A DNA stretch of 64,000 bases from Puccinellia tenuiflora (lineage: Eukaryota; Streptophyta; Magnoliopsida; Poales; Poaceae): positions 489,535 through 553,534 of the forward strand of contig QRDG01000240.1 in the NCBI GenBank assembly GCA_012064385.1. The letters are read 5' to 3'. Below, one piece after another: positions 41,672 to 54,255 of this stretch (its first letter is position 1; the number at the start of each line of letters is the position of its first letter). Made by a program: the position numbers and the translations under genes. A model generated the notes under the pieces. It ran no database searches. It was not told the origin of the DNA and saw only the letters and a program-made list of their open reading frames with translations.

Positions 41672-44451
41672 TGCTCTGTGGCACCCCCCTCTGACACATA
41701 TCGCCAGAGAGGCGGTCGCCCCGTGCGCCAGCCCAGGATATCCGGCCGCACGTTACGACAATGCACACATAGCAGAGATATCATTAACAATCAGGCCCAG
41801 AGGGCTACAAATGGTTTTACATGGCCATAAAGGCTTGAAAAATTATCAAGGCCAAGTATGGCACTGGACAGAGTTTAACTGGCAGCGGAAGACAATGATA
41901 CGGCAACGGCTTAGTGCGGCTCCATTCCACAGGCATCTGGCTGGACTACTGATCCTAGCACGCTCCTGCTCGATCTCCTTGCTATGGTAGTAGATGTATC
42001 CTCTCAATGTCTGGCCACATGAAAAGCCAGTTTGAGTACGGTGACGTACTCGCAAGAAAACAACCACACGACATGAACAGTCAAGCAATCAGGCAATAAG
42101 TAGCTAGCAACATGGCAAGTGTCTACTTACGGCAGTCCAAGTGGGTAGCAACATGGCAACACAACAAGTCATGGCATAAGCAAATAATAGGGGTAACACC
42201 AGTACAGAGTCCAAGCCAGGTGGGGTTGGATCATATACCGGTGATCATACAAGAGAACTTACCTGTGACGAATAACGAGGTACCCCTTGGTGCCAAATAT
42301 TAAACATCACCTGTCATCACCACTAGGCTCACGGCCTTATCTCATCTGTCAAACTGCTAGGCCCACTGGCCTCATATCTCTGGTCGGGCATACACGGCTG
42401 ACGTTGGCTCGGGCCTAACTCTAGGCTCCCAACGATCACGCCGTCACCCCCAAACGCGGGTAACCATCCACGACTCAAGTAACATTCCCTGCATCAGCCT
42501 ATTGTAATCAGGTTGTTCATCTTTCTTTCAAACCAAATTTAAGTTTAACCTCCGGACTCGACAAAGGACAATAGTGTGACCGACACTGAACTGTTCCATA
42601 ACCTAGGAACAAGGCTAGCTGCTAGTTGACACACTCTCGAGAGGTTGCAGTTACCACCCATCTAATTGCACCTCACCTGGCCAAGGCAAGATACACTTAC
42701 ATAACCGTTCACGCTACCCAGACACTCCCTGTATAGCTACCGACATAACTCTATGTCTTATGACGAAGTGAATCCGGCACGTCCCCAACTCATGAGAGAC
42801 GCCTAGCTCCGGAACCTTCACAAGACTAGCCCCGACCACAACTATGCAGTATCCGACTAGACTTGCCAAGTGGGTAGCATCAAAGGAGGCTTGATAGGTT
42901 ACATAGGCTATGGCTCTCCCATTTGGGCGACAGTGGTAATGCGTTCAAGGTTCAGATTGGTGGCACTATGGACTGACCCTATCGAAGCTTGGAGGGGGTT
43001 TCATTTATTCCAGTTTCATTTAACAACAAGTCCAAACAACAGAGGATTAGTCCAACACAATGGGTTAGTCCAACACAACAAGTATATATATTATTTCATC
43101 ATAAGACCATAAGCAAACATAAGCCACACAATAGTTCAAGCAATAAGCAACAATAATCATGCAATAATTCAGCAAAGATGGATAACTTCAACCGGGCGAT
43201 GGCGGAGTTGCCTCCGGCCAGTAACAGCCACAGGTTGAGTAACGAAAATAAATTAGCACAATCAACCGGGTGAGGACGGAGATACTTCCGACCAGTAGCA
43301 GCCACAGGTTGAGGAAGTAAAATAAAATAGCACAATTGGTTAGCGTCAACCGGGCGAGGACGGAGATACTTCCGACCAGTGACAGCCACGGGTCGACTAC
43401 AAAAGTTAGTGGAGGCGTCCACGCGATCCCGTTCCTCCATTCCATTGACTGCGGCGGTTTCCCCAGTCCATCGTCGCCAGAATGGGGAGTGGTGCATGGT
43501 ACCGTCCAACACACACCACAACTCTACAAAAGTAGACGAGATTCAATCCACGTGGGCGGGGCCCAACATGTATTTAGTCGCCGGCCGGAACTCAACCCAC
43601 ACTTGATGGGTTTATCGTATTGCAGGAAAGTAAAGGTACATGAAATAATAATACTGAAAGTAGGCGAGATTCAATCCACGTGGGCGTGTAGTCTCCAAAA
43701 TGAACCGAAAAGCAATCATAAGAAAGAAAGCATCCATCCATTCCACTGAGTATTAACTCGACGTGGTGTCAGCAATCTTGGCAAAAAGACCCAAATGAAA
43801 GCCAGCGTCCCAAGCGTCGCAGTCAAAGCGGGCATACGCCAGCCAAGTTTGACGGAGGGGGAGAAGAAGCAAATAACTCTTTGGCAAATGCCCCAACTCC
43901 AAGGATCATAAGACGACATTCGTCCGCTCCTCACCTCGGCGAAGGAGAAGAAGCAAACAATCATGGGAACGCATGTTTTATAGTTATCCGGTTAGAGGGT
44001 TCGACACAGCCACGCAAATGCGAGGCGCACAAATTATTCACACGTCATTCTAACACACACATGGATGATGAGTGAAGCATGGCGTCACTAACTATACTGG
44101 AATTGAATCACGGCGTTGCTATCTAAGCTCGAAATAAACATAGCAAGCAAGTACACACATGGAATCATCTGCATCGAATAGCCCCAACATAAAATACCAC
44201 GCATGACTGATAATATGCAACAAACTGCACCGCTTGAGTGTTCATAGCAAGTGGTTAGCTTGCCTTCGATGATTGACGCCATTGGTTTCGGGGTCACGGG
44301 CACGTCGCGGGTTGGGGTCTCGATTTGCCGGTACCGCGGGATAGACTATGCATGTGTATAAATGTGCTGAGCATACAATATTTTACAAAAATGTAAAACC
44401 TATACCACTGGATAGAGCTTTTCAAACTATGAATTTACAAATTTGAATCAC
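41672..44451 (-). repeat. L1 5' LTR, truncated at the N
   Basis: Closely matches the L1 3' LTR (21413-23202, 36599-37600), better than it matches the L2 LTR (48605-51240). It lacks the TATA-bearing right half, which is replaced after the N by L2-type sequence. Confidence 0.85.
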
Positions 44452-44452
44452 N
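44452..44452. other. Single N: probable assembly join
   Basis: The only ambiguous base. About 170 bases before it (44283-44451) and after it (44453-44625) are two versions of the same LTR segment (GTCACGG...GTCGCGGGTT...GAATCAC), so the segment is present twice in a row only here. This is expected if two contigs ending in different L LTRs were abutted. Confidence 0.85.
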
Positions 44453-46744
44453 GGAGGGTCACGGACGTCGCGGGTTAGGGTCTCGATTCGCCGGTACCGC
44501 GGAATACACCTATACATGCATACGCGAGTGCTGAGCATACAAACATTTTACAAAAATATAAAACCTATACCGCTGGATAGAGTTTTTCAAACTAAGAATT
44601 TACAAATTTGAATCACCTAAAACGGAGGTACGGTTCAAAAGTTGTGGGCGTCTGAAGTTGCTCGCCCGGAGAAAAAGAAAACCTGCGCGAAAAAAAAAGG
44701 CAGAACGGGCTGCCGGCCGCGCGAGACGGGCCGGCCGGCCTGCTACGCTGCTGGGCAGCAGCCTACTGGGCTGGGATGGTCGCTCACTTACCGGGAAGTA
44801 CGTCTCCTCTTCTGAAAAGCGTAATCCTGAAAAAAAAACGAAATACGCTCTGAGCTAGCTTCCTTTGACCGATCGGTGGCTTTCTTCAACCTTGGCTCAC
44901 GTACGGGAGCTCGGGAGGGCGACATCGCCGGCGACTGGCTGCCCCGAGGAGGATGCCGGCGACGGGGCGGCAACGCCAGGACACACCGCACCCGCCGGGG
45001 AGGCTTCGGGCCAGGGGACGGCGGAGCTGCCGCCGTGGTCGACGCACGCGTCGGCCATGGCGTGTCCACAGGAGGCGACGATGGCGGCGATGGGGGTGTC
45101 TTGGCAGGCCGGCCGAGGGCGGCGGCGCGGTTGCCGACCTCCACCGCGTCCGAGGAAGGCGCGGGCGGGGACGCCGCCGACGTCCTCGTCCCCAACCTTC
45201 CAAGCACGCGCACGAGGACGTACGCGACGGGCGCCGCCGACTCCGACCGACGGGTGCCCGAGAGCACGCGGCGACGGCGGGGGCGGGAGTGCTACACTCG
45301 TCTGCATCCGCGAGGAGGGCTAGGGAGTGGGGAGGCCTGTGGGTGGTGACGGGCGCGAGCTCGCCCGAAGTTCGGCCATGGCGGTCGTGCACAAGCTCGA
45401 GTAGGGGCTCGGGCGTGCCGAGCTCCACTTGCGCCTCTGGACTGGGGAAGTAGGGGGAGGTAGGGGAGTGAGGGGTCTCGTGCGGGTTGAGCTCGAGCTG
45501 CTACTTAAATAGCCGGGAACGAGGAGGCAGCGGGTTGCGTCATTTCAACGCAACGACATAGCTCCAAAAAGAAAACCAAAAGAAGGGGATAAGGACGGGC
45601 TGGATAGGGACGCCGAGCTGGATGCACAGCGCTCCACAGTGAATTTACTGCGCGGGATTAGGCAGGGTTTTAGGGCTAAGCGAGATTTTAGGGCTTGCCA
45701 AAATGCGCACATCCGGGATGCCTAGAGCGCGACACGAGTGACATCGTCGCATTCCTGCTGACTCGGGGCTCCAAAAAGAAAACGGTTCATGACAACTTGT
45801 GCCAAATTTAAAAACCTACCACTTTCTAGTTATATGTTTTTGTTGGTTTGCAACTTGGTCTGAACAAAAATCCAGAAAAACTAGGGAACACCAGGTGCTC
45901 GATGAAATGATCAAGGCTTTGCACATCTCAGAAAAATCCCCAAAATTCACAGTAGGCTAGGATAGGTGTATATAGTATGTCTGTGTAGTTTGAGCTCAAT
46001 TGGGCACCTAGAAGTTGGTCATATAATTTGGTGTCCAAAAACTGCCATAATGGCATGGGTATGCCAAGTAAACCAAATTAAATGATCTTGACATGATCTT
46101 CTGGATATGCGGTTATATATGGGAGTTGGTTAATTTGGCAAAGTTTCAATGCCCAATGATTTTTGTAGCTGGGGGTTGCTTTGGAAGCTGCAATAGGCAG
46201 GAAAAGGGCATTACAAAGGAAGTACCTCAAATATTGCTCAAATGAGGTTGGGACAATGGAGTGAAATGTTCAGGAGGTTAAATAATGCACCTTACCAAAA
46301 TTACAGGATTTTTGGATGAGTGGAAGGTGTACAGATAATTTTTGGATTCAAAATGGCATAATAGGAAATATGAATAAACTTGGAAATATTGCATGGGACT
46401 ATGGAATATTTTTGCATGGGAGGGATGTATCTGTATGAGGGAACCATATGGTAGTTTGGTAGAATTTATTTCAAGCTATAATTGGGATGGTGGCTTTTGG
46501 TGGGATACATGGGAGGGGTTTTAGAATTCCCAAATGGAATCAAGGTTCGACCGGCAAAACAATGGTATGAAGTTATGGTGGGGGCCGACAAGGATCGGGA
46601 ATTGCTGGGAAATTTCTAAGAGAGCGAAACCAAAGTCAAGTCAAGGACCATCTGGTTCAAAGAAAACGTTTTGAAAATCGAAAAAGTTTTTCAGGCGTGG
46701 GAAAAACATCACTAAAATTAGGGACGAATTTTCAGGATGTGACA
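44453..46744 (-). repeat. L2 3' LTR (right half only)
   Basis: Contains the TATA-like CTATTTAAGTAG (45500-45511), a GC-rich stretch downstream of it (44860-45450) with overlapping low-complexity frames that I do not call as genes, and the terminus GATGTGACA. Confidence 0.88.
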
Positions 46745-46762
46745 AACCTTTCCCCCTTAAAA
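46745..46762 (-). other. L2 polypurine tract
   Basis: The minus strand reads TTTTTAAGGGGGAAAGGTT next to the LTR start TGTCACATCC, after AATCTCGGGATGAGATTC. Confidence 0.75.
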
Positions 46763-47471
46763 AGAATCTCATCCCGAGATTCGGAGACTAAAAGGGATTC
46801 CCGGGGTTATACAAGATGTTTCTTGTAATGTTTAATATACCCTGTATTTAAAATATTTTAAAACTTTTTCTACAAAATATTAGAGTTTAACGCTCAACAG
46901 GATATTTTACTAAAACAAAACATTATCAAAGCATGACATTTATATCACACTCCATGCATTCTAAGGATGGCATGGCAGGGGCTCACGAAATCAATCAACA
47001 TAGGATTTGCTACTATGGTTATAAAAATTAAATCTAAGGTTTTTAGTTCAACCAAACATAAGCAGGAAAGATCAAACACAATCTGTACATGGATCATCAA
47101 GTGGGCAGGTCACCGTGGGTACAGTGTCTCCTCAAATACATCCACTTAATGGTTAAAGTCGTGCAAGACACCAAAATATTTTCCTACTAGAAAATAATAT
47201 CCCATTCGAACGTTGTGTTAACTTTACAGGTGAGCATATGTGTCTTGGTTCACATACACGTCCTGTTTTAAGTGTTCTATCATTTGTTCAAAACCTTTAA
47301 AAGGAAGAAAGGGCATGTTGTTTTTACGCACGTCAACCAAGTAGTTAACAAGCGAACAAACATCAAGTTTTCACACGGAGTTGAAATAACAAGTCCCATA
47401 ACTGCCAAGCTAACATGCGATACAAGCAAACACAGAAGAACAAACAACCTCACACCCTCTCACCTACAAAA
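46763..47471. other. L2 internal region without gene
   Basis: AT-rich sequence, homologous to 39810-40529. Nothing else seen. Confidence 0.6.
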
Positions 47472-48254
47472 TTAGGACTCCTCACTTGGTGGGGACTTGG
47501 TCTGAGCTTCATTCACTTTGCTGTCTTCAGGAGCTTGCAGGTTTGGTCCTAAGCAAAGCTTGGTATCCACTAGGCTCCTCGCCACCACGGCTAGAGTCTT
47601 AGGCATGCCTTCTGGCACAATGCCAAAGCTGCAAAGGGGTTGGAGGTCGGGGGTTGCGGCTGGTCCTAGATAAAAGGTATCGATTCCAAACTTCAGAGCT
47701 TCCATTGATGGGGCTAGCATCTGGAGTTTAATTGTTGCTGGTCCTTGCGGAGCTGGGTTGTTGTTAGTGTGCTGCGGGAGGGCTTGCCTATAGGTTTGAC
47801 ATTCTTCCAAGTGGTAGACAAGGATGCTCTCCAAAGCAGTGGTGTGGGCTACGAGATGTGACAAGGTTGAGTTGAGCATCACTTCGATGCTTACCATGGG
47901 ATGGCTGGGGCTTGCAAGGGATCTTGGCGGGAAAAAGCGAGATGCAGGAGTTTCCATCACGGCTTCAAAGTACCGCAGACGAGCGAGACATTTCCAAGCT
48001 GCAACTTGGAGCGCCATCTCAGGGGAATCCACAAAGTGGCTTTGACTCACATACGGCGTCGCGCTTCCTAAGGCACTTGTGCTGACATACACCTCGGCAT
48101 GATACTTGCTCACGCAGGAGGAGAGGTTAGACCGATATACATGGTACACTGGGCGAGAAACACAACCAATAATATCGCGAGCAGCTTCCCATAGCAGAGG
48201 TGGAAAACCGGGGCGGAACTCAGCGGTGGTCTCGAAAATAAGGGTAGGTGCCAT
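47472..48254 (-). CDS. L-family internal protein, 260 residues, unrecognised
   Basis: The only open gene in the L core, starting about 340 bases after the primer site, the position of gag. I do not recognise the family. The N-terminus runs MAPTLIFETTAEFRPGFPPL. Residues about 45-95 have short beta-like stretches followed by a helix (SPEMALQVAAWKCLARLRYF), whose order loosely recalls a double-stranded RNA-binding fold. That comparison is weak and made by eye. The middle has HLVAHTTALESILVYHLEEC, probably helical. The C-terminus is Pro/Ser/Glu-rich. The frame is intact here but frameshifted in L1. Confidence 0.6.
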   Translation of the reverse strand: MAPTLIFETTAEFRPGFPPLLWEAARDIIGCVSRPVYHVYRSNLSSCVSKYHAEVYVSTSALGSATPYVSQSHFVDSPEMALQVAAWKCLARLRYFEAVMETPASRFFPPRSLASPSHPMVSIEVMLNSTLSHLVAHTTALESILVYHLEECQTYRQALPQHTNNNPAPQGPATIKLQMLAPSMEALKFGIDTFYLGPAATPDLQPLCSFGIVPEGMPKTLAVVARSLVDTKLCLGPNLQAPEDSKVNEAQTKSPPSEES

Positions 48255-48592
48255 CTAAAAACTCAAGCTAGTGTACTTGGGAGAGAGGAGAGCGCAAGAT
48301 TCCTGAGCGGGACCTGGTTCAAGAGAGTTGGGTCGTAAAGGATAGCCAGCGAGGGTGGGATTTTATAGGTAGCTAGGACTTGGGTTTCATACTAATGGGT
48401 AGTGTCGATTCCTTCTCAAGGAAGAAACCGGCGAGTCGGGTTGGGTAAGAGTGGCACAAGTTTTACTGCACCATACTGTTGACCGACACGAGCCATGCCG
48501 GTTAGGCGTAGACGTGTTAAATCCATTGGGTCATTGTTGGGCAAAAGTAAGGCGGGGCTTTCCATGCTAGGGTAGTCTACAGCCAGCCTGGT

Positions 48593-48604
48593 GCTCTGAT
48601 ACCA
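48593..48604 (-). other. L2 primer binding site (initiator tRNA-Met)
   Basis: TGGTATCAGAGC on the minus strand directly at the LTR end. Confidence 0.93.
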
Positions 48605-51600
48605 TGCTCTGTGGCACCCCCCTCTGGCACGTGTCACCAGAGAGGCGGTCGCCCCGTGCGCCAGCCCAGGATATCCGGCCGCACGTTACGACAATGCAAC
48701 ATAGCAGAAATATCATTACACAATCAGGCCCAGAGGGCTACAAATGGTTTTACATGGCCATAAAGGCATGAGAAATTCATGGCCAAGTATGGCACGGGAC
48801 AGAGTTTTTAACTGGCAGCGGAAGACGACTAAAGCAACGGCTTGGAGTGGCTCTATTCCACAGGCATCTGGCTGGGCTACTGATCCTAGCACGCTCTTGC
48901 TCCATCTCTTTGCTATGGTAGAAAATGAATCCTCTCCACGTCTGGCCACATGAAAAGCCAGTTTGAGTACAATGACGTACTCGCAAGAAAATAACCACAA
49001 GACATGAACAGTCAAGCAATCAGGCAACAAGTAGCTAGCAACAGAAATAATTTGAACATGGCAAGTGTCTACTTACGGCAGTACAAATGGGTAGCAACAT
49101 GGCAGCACAACAAATCATGGCATAAGCAAATAATAGGGGTAACACCAGTACAGAGTCCAAGCCAGGTGGGGTTGGATCGTATACCGGTGATCACACAAGA
49201 GAACTTACCTGTGACGATTAACGGGAGTGCCCATTGGTACCAAATATTAAACATCACCTGTCATCACCACTAGGCTCAACGGCCTTACCGCATATGTCAA
49301 ACTGCTAGGCCCACTGGCCTCATATCTCTGCTAAGGGCATACACGGCTGACGTTGGCTCGGGCCTAACTCTAGGCTCCCAACGATCACCCCGTCACCCCC
49401 AAACGCGGGTAACCATCCACGACTCAAGTAACATTCCCTGCATCAACCTATTGTAATCAGGTTGTTCATCTTTCTTTCAAACCAAACTTAAGTTTAACCT
49501 CCGGACTCGACAAAGGACAATAGTGTGACCGACACTGAACTGTTCCATGACCTAGGAACGAGGCTAGCTGCTAGTTGACACACTCTCGAGAGGTTGCAGT
49601 TACCACCCATCTAATTGCACCTCACCTGGCCAAGGCAAGATACACTTACATAACCGTTCACTCTACCAAGACACTCCCTGTATAGCTACCGACATAACTC
49701 TATGTCGTATGACGAAGTGAATCCGGCACGTCCCCAACTCATGAGCGACGCCTAGCTCCGGAACCTTCACAAGACTAGCCCCGACCACAACTATGCAGTA
49801 TCCGACTAGACTTGCCAAGTGGGTAGCATCAAAGGAGGCTTGATAGGTTACATAGGCTATGGCTCTCCCATTTGGGCGACGGTGGTAGTGCGTTCAAGGT
49901 TCAGATTGGTGGCACTATGGACTGACCCTATCGAAGCTTGGAGGGGGTTTCATTTATTCCAGTTTCATTTAACAACAAGTACAAACAACAGAGGATTAGT
50001 CCAACACAATAAGGATTAGTCCAACACAACAAGTATAATATATCATTTCAACATAAGACCATAAGCAAACATAAGCCACACAATAGTTCAAGCAATAAGC
50101 AACAATAATCATGCAATAATTCAGCAAAGATGAATAACTTCAACCGGGCGATGGTGGAGTTGCCTCCAGCCAGTAACAGCCACAGGTTGAGTAAAGAAAA
50201 TAAAATAGCACAATCAACCGGGCGAGGACGGAGATACTTCCGACCAGTAGCAGCCATAGGTTGACGAAGTAAAATAAAATAGCACAATTGGTAGCGTCAA
50301 CCGGGCGAGGACGGAGATACTTCCGACCAGTGACAGCCACGGGTCGACTACAAAAGTTAGTGGAGGCGTCCACGCGATCCCGTTCCTCCATTCCATTGAC
50401 TGCGGCGGTTTCCCCAGTCCATCGTCACCGGAATGGGGAGTGGTGCATGGTACCGTCCAACACACGCCACAACTCTACAGAAAAGTAGACGAGATTCAAT
50501 CCACGTGGGCGGGGCCCAACATGTATTTAGTCGCCGGCCGGAACTCAACCCACACTTGATGGGTTTATCGTATTGCAGGAAAGTAAAGGTACATGAAATA
50601 ATAATACTGAAAGTAGGCGAGATTCAATCTACGTGGGCGTGTAGTCTCCAAAATGAACCGAAAATCAATCATAAGAAAGATAGCATCCATTCCACTCGAG
50701 TATTAACTCGACGTGGTGTCAGCAATCTTGGCAAAAAGACCCAAATGAAAAGCCAGCGTCCCAAGCGTCGCAGTCAAAGCGGGCACACGCCAGCCAAGTT
50801 TGACGGAGGGAGAAGAAGCAAATAACTCTTTGGCAAATGCCCCAACTCCGAGGATCATAAGACGACATTCGTCCGCTCCTCACCTCGGCGAAGGAGAAGA
50901 AGCAAACAATCATGGGAACGCATGTTTTATAGTTATCCAGTTAGAGGGTTCGACACAGCCACGCAAACGCGAGGCGCACAAATTATTCACACGTCATTCT
51001 AACACACACATGGATGATGAGTGAAGCATGGCGTCGCTAACTATACTGGAATTGAATCACGGCGTTGCTATCTAAGCTCGAAATAAACATAGCAAGCAAG
51101 TACACACATGAAATCATCTGCATCGAATAGCCCCAACATAAAATACCACGCATGACATGATAATATGCAACAAACTGCACCGCTTGAGTGTTCATAGCAA
51201 GTGGTTAGCTTGCCTTCAAAGTTAGACGCCATTTGGCTTGGAGGGTCACGGACGTCGCGGGTTAGGGTCTCGATTCGCCGGTACCGCGGAATACACCTAT
51301 ACATGCATACGCGAGTGCTGAGCATACAAACATTTTACAAAAATATAAAACCTATACCGCTGGATAGAGTTTTTCAAACTAAGAATTTACAAATTTGAAT
51401 CACCTAAAACGGAGGTACGGTTCAAAAGTTGTGGGCGTCTGAAGTTGCTCGCCCGGAGAAAAAGAAAACCTGCGCGAAAAAAAAAGGCAGAACGGGCTGC
51501 CGGCCGCGCGAGACGGGCCGGCCGGCCTGCTACGCTGCTGGGCAGCAGCCTACTGGGCTGGGCTGGTCGCTCACTTACCGGGAAGTACGTCTCCTCTTCT

Positions 51601-53532
51601 GAAAAGCGTAATCCTGAAGAAAAAAAACGAAATACGCTCTGAGCTAGCTTCCTTTGATCGATCGGTGGCTTTCTTCAACCTTGGCTCACGTACGGGAGCT
51701 CGGGAGGGCGACGTCGCCGGCGACTGGCTGCCCCGGGGAGGACGCCGGCGACGGGGCGGCAACGCCAGGACACACCGCACCCGCCGGGGAGGCTTCGGGC
51801 CAGGGGATGGCGGAGCTGCCGCCGTGGTCGACGCACGCGTCGGCCATGGCGTGTCCACAGGAGGCGACGATGGCGGCGATGGGGGTGTCTTGGCAGGCCG
51901 GCCGAGGGCGGCGACGCGGTTGCCGACCTCCACCGCGTCCGAGGAAGGCGCGGGCGGGGACGCCGCCGACGTCCTCGTCCCCAACCTTCCAAGCACGCGC
52001 ACGAGGACGTACGCGACGGGCGCCGCCGACTCCGACGGACGGGTGCCCGAGAGCACGCGGCGACGGCAGGGGCGGGAGTGCTGCACTCGTCTGCATCCGC
52101 GAGGAGGGCTAGGGAGTGGGGAGGCCTGTGGGTGGTGACGGGCGCGAGCTCGCGCGAAGTTCGGCCATGGCGGCCGTGCACAAGCTCGAGTAGGGGCTCG
52201 GGCGTGCCGAGCTCCACTTGCGCCTCTGGACTGGGGAAGTAGGGGGAGGCAGGGGAGTGAGGGGTCTCGTGCGGGTGGAGCTCGAGCTGCTACTTAAATA
52301 GCCGGGAACGAGGAGGCAGCGGGTTGCGTCGTTTCAACGCAACGACATAGCTCCAAAAAGAAAACCAAAAGAAGGGGATAAGGACGGGCTGGATAGGGAC
52401 GCCGAGCTGGATGCACAGCGCTCCACAGTGAATTTACTACGCGGGATTACGTAGGGTTTTAGGGCTAAGCGAGATTTAGGGCTTGCCAAAATGCGCACAT
52501 CCGGGACGCCTAGAGCGCGACACGAGTGACATCATCGCGTTCCTGCTGACTCGGGGCTCCAAAAAGAAAACGGTTCATGACAACTTGTGCCAAATTTAAA
52601 AACCTACCACTTTCTAGTTATATGTTTTTGTTGGTTTGCAACTTGGTCTGAACAAAAATCCAGAAAAACTAGGGAACACCAGGTGCTCGATGAAATGATC
52701 AAGGCTTTGCACATCTCAGAAAAATCCCCAAAATTCACAGTAGGCTAGGATAGGTGTATATAGTATGTCTGTGTAGTTTGAGCTCAATTGGGCACCTAGA
52801 AGTTGGTCATATAATTTGGTGTCCAAAAACTGCCATAATGGCATGGGTATGCCAAGTAAACCAAATTAAATGATCTTGACATGATCTTCTGGATATGCGG
52901 TTATATATGGGAGTTGGTTAATTTGGCAAAGTTTCAATGCCCAATGATTTTTGTAGCTGGGGGTTGCTTTGGAAGCTGCAATAGGCAGGAAAAGGGCATT
53001 ACAAAGGAAGTACCTCAAATATTGCTCAAATGAGGTTGGGACAATGGAGTGAAATGTTCAGGAGGTTAAATAATGCACCTTACCAAAATTACAGGATTTT
53101 TGGATGAGTGGAAGGTGTACAGATAATTTTTGGATTGAAAATGGCATAATAGGATATATGAATAAACTTGGACATATTGCATGGGACTATGGAATATTTT
53201 TGCATGGGAGGGATGTGTCTGTATGAGGGAACCATATGGTAGTTTGGTAGAATTTATTTCAAGCTATAATTGGGATGGTGGCTTTTGGTGGGATAGATGG
53301 GAGGGGTTTTAGAATTTCCAAATGGAATCAAGGTTCGACCGGCAAAACAATGGTATGAAGTTATGGTGGGGGCCGACAAGGATCGGGAATTGCTGGGAAA
53401 TTTCTAAGAGAGCGACACCAAAGTCAAGTCAAGGACCATCTGGTTCAAAGAAAACGTTTTGAAAATCGAAAAAGTTTTTCAGGCGTGGGAAAAACATCAC
53501 TAAAATTAGGGACGAATTTTCAGGATGTGACA
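48605..53532 (-). repeat. L2 5' LTR (4928 bp)
   Basis: Complete, from TGCTCTGTGGCACC to GATGTGACA on the plus strand. Its TATA-like element lies at 52290-52301, with a GC-rich region downstream (51660-52260). No supported gene within. Confidence 0.9.
52290..52301 (-). promoter_or_regulatory. TATA-like box of L2 5' LTR
   Basis: The minus strand reads GGCTATTTAAGTAG. Likely start region of the L2 transcript. Confidence 0.55.
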
Positions 53533-54000
53533 GGGACCCGGGCAGTTGACCCGGTAGTGGGAACCTTCAGAGGAGCCATGCTGAAAAGTCGAAACTGCAA
53601 AGTATGATTGGCCAGCGGAGAAATGTAAGTAAGTATAAGAGTTTATGTCGGCAAGAAGGGATCTTACCCCTTGGAGACAGGGCGTTGGAGCTTCACTATG
53701 GTCTTCAGGCGCTGCTTCTTATGCGCGGGGGCAGAGGTGCCGGAGGTTCCGGCATCTGCGGATGCGGCTGCTGGGCGCTTCCGAGCTGCACCCTTGGGTC
53801 CTGTGGCGAGGGGAGCCACCTCGAGCACTTCGTCCGAGTCAGCTGAGGGCGGGGACATCGGATATGAGTATGCAATGGGGAGAGGATCATACACCTCTAA
53901 AATCCGACAATCGTCGTCTTCATCCTCAGACCAGTCTCGGAGGGAGGAGGCACGAGTCTTACCCGTGGCAGAAATTGAGCCGACGTCGGGAATGGGCATG

Positions 54001-54003
54001 TTG
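54001..54003. repeat. CACTA target-site duplication, left
   Basis: TTG, repeated at 60703-60705. Three bases is the CACTA standard. Confidence 0.9.
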
Positions 54004-54023
54004 CACTACTAGGGAAAAGCCTA
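54004..54023 (+). repeat. CACTA terminal inverted repeat, left
   Basis: CACTACTAGGGAAAAGCCTA, paired with 60683-60702. Confidence 0.93.
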
Positions 54024-54255
54024 GCCGTGGCGCACCAGATTGGGCTACCCGTGGCGCAGGCGCCTGCGCCACGAATTGCCACGCCACGGGTAAGCAATTA
54101 GCCGTGGCGCAGGGACCCATGTGCGCCACGAGTAGTTAGCCGTGGCGCAGGATACTATGTGCGCCATGGCTAAGTGGAAATACCCATGGCGCACTGGTGG
54201 ACTGTGCGCCACGGCTGTGGTGCGCCACGGCTACCCTCTGACATGCGCCACGGCT
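54023..54255. repeat. CACTA subterminal repeats, left
   Basis: About ten copies of AGCCGTGGCGCA or its complement TGCGCCACGG at 15-30 base intervals. In CACTA elements such arrays bind the element-coded DNA-binding protein (family knowledge). Confidence 0.85.

Larger units (their letters stand above)
21413..44451 (-). mobile_element. L1: LARD-like element with 5-kb LTRs, split by R and cut by the N
   Basis: 3' LTR 21413-23202 plus 36599-39795 (about 5.0 kb), internal region 39796-41659, tRNA-iMet primer site, and a 5' LTR (41672-44451) that ends at the N. The 5' LTR matches the left 2.7 kb of the 3' LTR closely. Length of LTR and paucity of coding resemble the LARD group of Triticeae. AATCTCGGGACGAGATTC-type sequence before the purine tract, tRNA-iMet priming and the LTR start TGTCACATCC point to the Tekay/Del chromovirus lineage as the source (inference). 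Confidence 0.85.
44453..53532 (-). mobile_element. L2: second LARD-like L element, 3' LTR truncated at the N
   Basis: Partial 3' LTR 44453-46744, internal 46745-48592, primer site, complete 5' LTR 48605-53532. The two LTR segments 44453-46744 and 51240-53532 differ by only one base in length with scattered substitutions, the signature of an LTR pair. Its right flank is U (candidate TSD GGGAC at 53533-53537). Its left flank is missing. The single internal gene is open. Confidence 0.87.

Noticed and set aside
21413..53532. Three-copy tandem duplication with a period of about 6.9 kb (starts near 21413, 41672 and 48605 after removing R)
   Set aside because: The repeated unit is an LTR plus core, not a host segment. 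The middle LTR is a chimera joined at an N, and the flanks differ, so two separate elements explain it better than tandem amplification.
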